From positions 7,316,001 through 7,380,000 of the forward strand of contig NZ_CP024608.1 in NCBI RefSeq assembly GCF_002752675.1: a stretch of DNA of 64,000 bases, written 5' to 3'. The translations under genes were made by a program, and so were the position numbers. The notes beneath the pieces were generated by a model, which was not told the origin of the DNA, did not search any database, and saw only the letters and a list, made by a program, of their open reading frames with translations. Source of the DNA: Massilia violaceinigra (lineage in GTDB: Bacteria > Pseudomonadota > Gammaproteobacteria > Burkholderiales > Burkholderiaceae_D). Shown here one piece after another: positions 62,904-64,000 of this stretch; within the stretch, counting starts at the first letter, position 1; the number at the start of each line of letters is the position of its first letter.

Positions 62904-64000
62904 TGAAACTGATATCTCTCTTGCTGGCGCTGGCTGTGTCGGCAAGTCCCCTGAGCCAGGCTGCGCCTGCCAAGAAACCCGGCAAGAAAAGCGCGCACAG
63001 CCGCGTCAAGGCGGGAGCCAAGGCGCCGGCGCGCAAGATGGCGCCGCTGGTGGCCCTGCCCGTGGCGGCCGGCGCGGCTGCGGCGGCCCAGGCCGGCGAC
63101 GCCATCGTGTTCAGCGAATCGGACGCGGTCAATGCCTTCGCCGACGAGCTGGCCCTGCGCCACGGTTTTCCGCGCGCCGAGCTGGGCGCGCTGATCGGCC
63201 AGATCCGCTATATCGATGCGGCGGTCCAGCTGGTCAAGCCGGCGCCCAAGGGCAAGCCCAAGAACTGGCAGAACTACAAGCGGGTGACGATCGAACCGGT
63301 CCGCATCAGGGCGGGCGTATCGTTCTGGAACCAGCACGCCGCCGTGCTGGCGCGCGCGCAGGCCGAATATGGCGTGCCGGCCGAGATTATCGTCGGCATC
63401 ATCGGCGTGGAAACGATCTATGGCAGGGATACCGGGCGCTTCCGGGTGCTGGACGTGCTCACCACGCTCGCCTTTGCCTATCCCGAGGCGCCCAACCGGG
63501 CGGCGCGCATGGCGTTTTTCCGGGGCGAGCTGGAAAACGCGCTGCTGCTGGCGCGCAAGTCGAACATCGAACCGCTGTCCATGCTCGGCTCCTTCGCCGG
63601 GGCCATCGGCATGCCGCAGTTCATGCCGGGCAGCGTGCTGGCGTACGGGGTCGACTACGACAACGATGGCAACATCGACCTGCGCAACTCGGCGGTGGAC
63701 GCGATCGGCAGCGTGGCCAGTTTCCTGGTCCAGCACGGCTGGCAGGCAAAGCAGAGCGGCCCGATCGTGTATCCGGCGCGCGTCTCCGACGAGCGCGTGT
63801 GGGAAAGCTTCCTCAACCAGGGCCTGGCGGCCAAATTCCGGGACGACGAGTTGCGCGCCGGCGGCGTGAGCAGCAGCGCCATCCTCCCGCCAAGCCAGCG
63901 CTATGGCTTGATCGACTTGCCCAACGGCGGCGATCCGACCGAGTACCGCATCGCCACCGATAATTTTTTCGCTATCACGCAATACAACCGCTCTTACTTT
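62903..64000 (+). CDS. mltB: Lytic murein transglycosylase B, C-terminal end missing
   Basis: 366 codons are visible; the gene runs off the right edge. The ATG at 62903 overlaps the preceding stop (TAATGA). A signal peptide (to QAAPA) and a Lys/Ala-rich linker lead the lytic transglycosylase domain. IVGIIGVETIYGRDTGRFRVLDVLTTLAF holds the catalytic Glu, and GSFAGAIGMPQFMPGSVLAYGVDYDNDGNIDL is the family signature. No lipobox is present, so this is a soluble or MltB-like form. It cleaves peptidoglycan glycan strands. Its place in the moxR operon suggests an envelope role for that operon. Confidence 0.92.
   Translation, partial: MKLISLLLALAVSASPLSQAAPAKKPGKKSAHSRVKAGAKAPARKMAPLVALPVAAGAAAAAQAGDAIVFSESDAVNAFADELALRHGFPRAELGALIGQIRYIDAAVQLVKPAPKGKPKNWQNYKRVTIEPVRIRAGVSFWNQHAAVLARAQAEYGVPAEIIVGIIGVETIYGRDTGRFRVLDVLTTLAFAYPEAPNRAARMAFFRGELENALLLARKSNIEPLSMLGSFAGAIGMPQFMPGSVLAYGVDYDNDGNIDLRNSAVDAIGSVASFLVQHGWQAKQSGPIVYPARVSDERVWESFLNQGLAAKFRDDELRAGGVSSSAILPPSQRYGLIDLPNGGDPTEYRIATDNFFAITQYNRSYF

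Overview
The window is about 64 kb of high-GC DNA with the gene content of a soil or plant-associated betaproteobacterium, most likely Oxalobacteraceae (Massilia, Duganella or Janthinobacterium-like). This rests on the exbB-exbD-lpxK-ycaR-kdsB-adk order next to xseA-sodB, the PEP-CTERM protein, the expansin, and protein sequences recalled from that family. No search was run, so the genus is an inference. No rRNA, tRNA, CRISPR or prophage was seen.

Layout. 1-2059: 3' end of an anthraniloyl/salicylyl-CoA aromatic degradation operon (FAD monooxygenase plus CoA ligase). 2224-9908: minus-strand signalling operon of patatin phospholipase, response regulator, a 1643-aa hybrid kinase with a 14-blade periplasmic sensor, and a second response regulator. 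9980-13108: gamma-glutamyltransferase, a short-chain dehydrogenase behind a perfect 22-bp operator, and a small secreted protein. 13305-18323: four overlapping plus-strand genes of unknown function (TPR-like, PcfJ-like, DUF1266-like, zinc/Sel1-like). 18405-24305: CoA-transferase, PEP-CTERM protein, NHL-type lipoprotein and H+-pyrophosphatase. 24544-28443: adk, kdsB, ycaR, lpxK, exbD, exbB. 28444-29449: a gene-free kilobase carrying six direct repeats, each with a DnaA-box-like core. 29450-33015: xseA, sodB, a DUF4303 protein and a secreted protein.

33117-42740: an OmpR-family regulator and an RstB-like kinase are separated by 7.6 kb of mostly minus-strand envelope genes. Those genes include two copies each of a PrcB-like lipoprotein, a MipA/OmpV porin and a DUF2987-like protein. 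The regulator and kinase share a 13-bp promoter element at nearly equal distances from a start codon. 42793-44242: an IS3-family element. 44375-48660: dsbA with a small membrane protein, then btuB-btuF behind a cobalamin riboswitch. 48775-57687: M1-type peptidase, membrane protein, LigB-type dioxygenase, expansin-like protein, YlqF GTPase and secreted proteins. 57845-64000: histone-deacetylase-like hydrolase, a MoxR/DUF58/transglutaminase operon, and a lytic transglycosylase that runs off the end.

The strongest leads for new biology are the DnaA-box repeat array, the pair of response regulators whose C-terminal domain looks like an Hpt domain with Asp at the phospho-His position, and the four-gene overlapping cluster.
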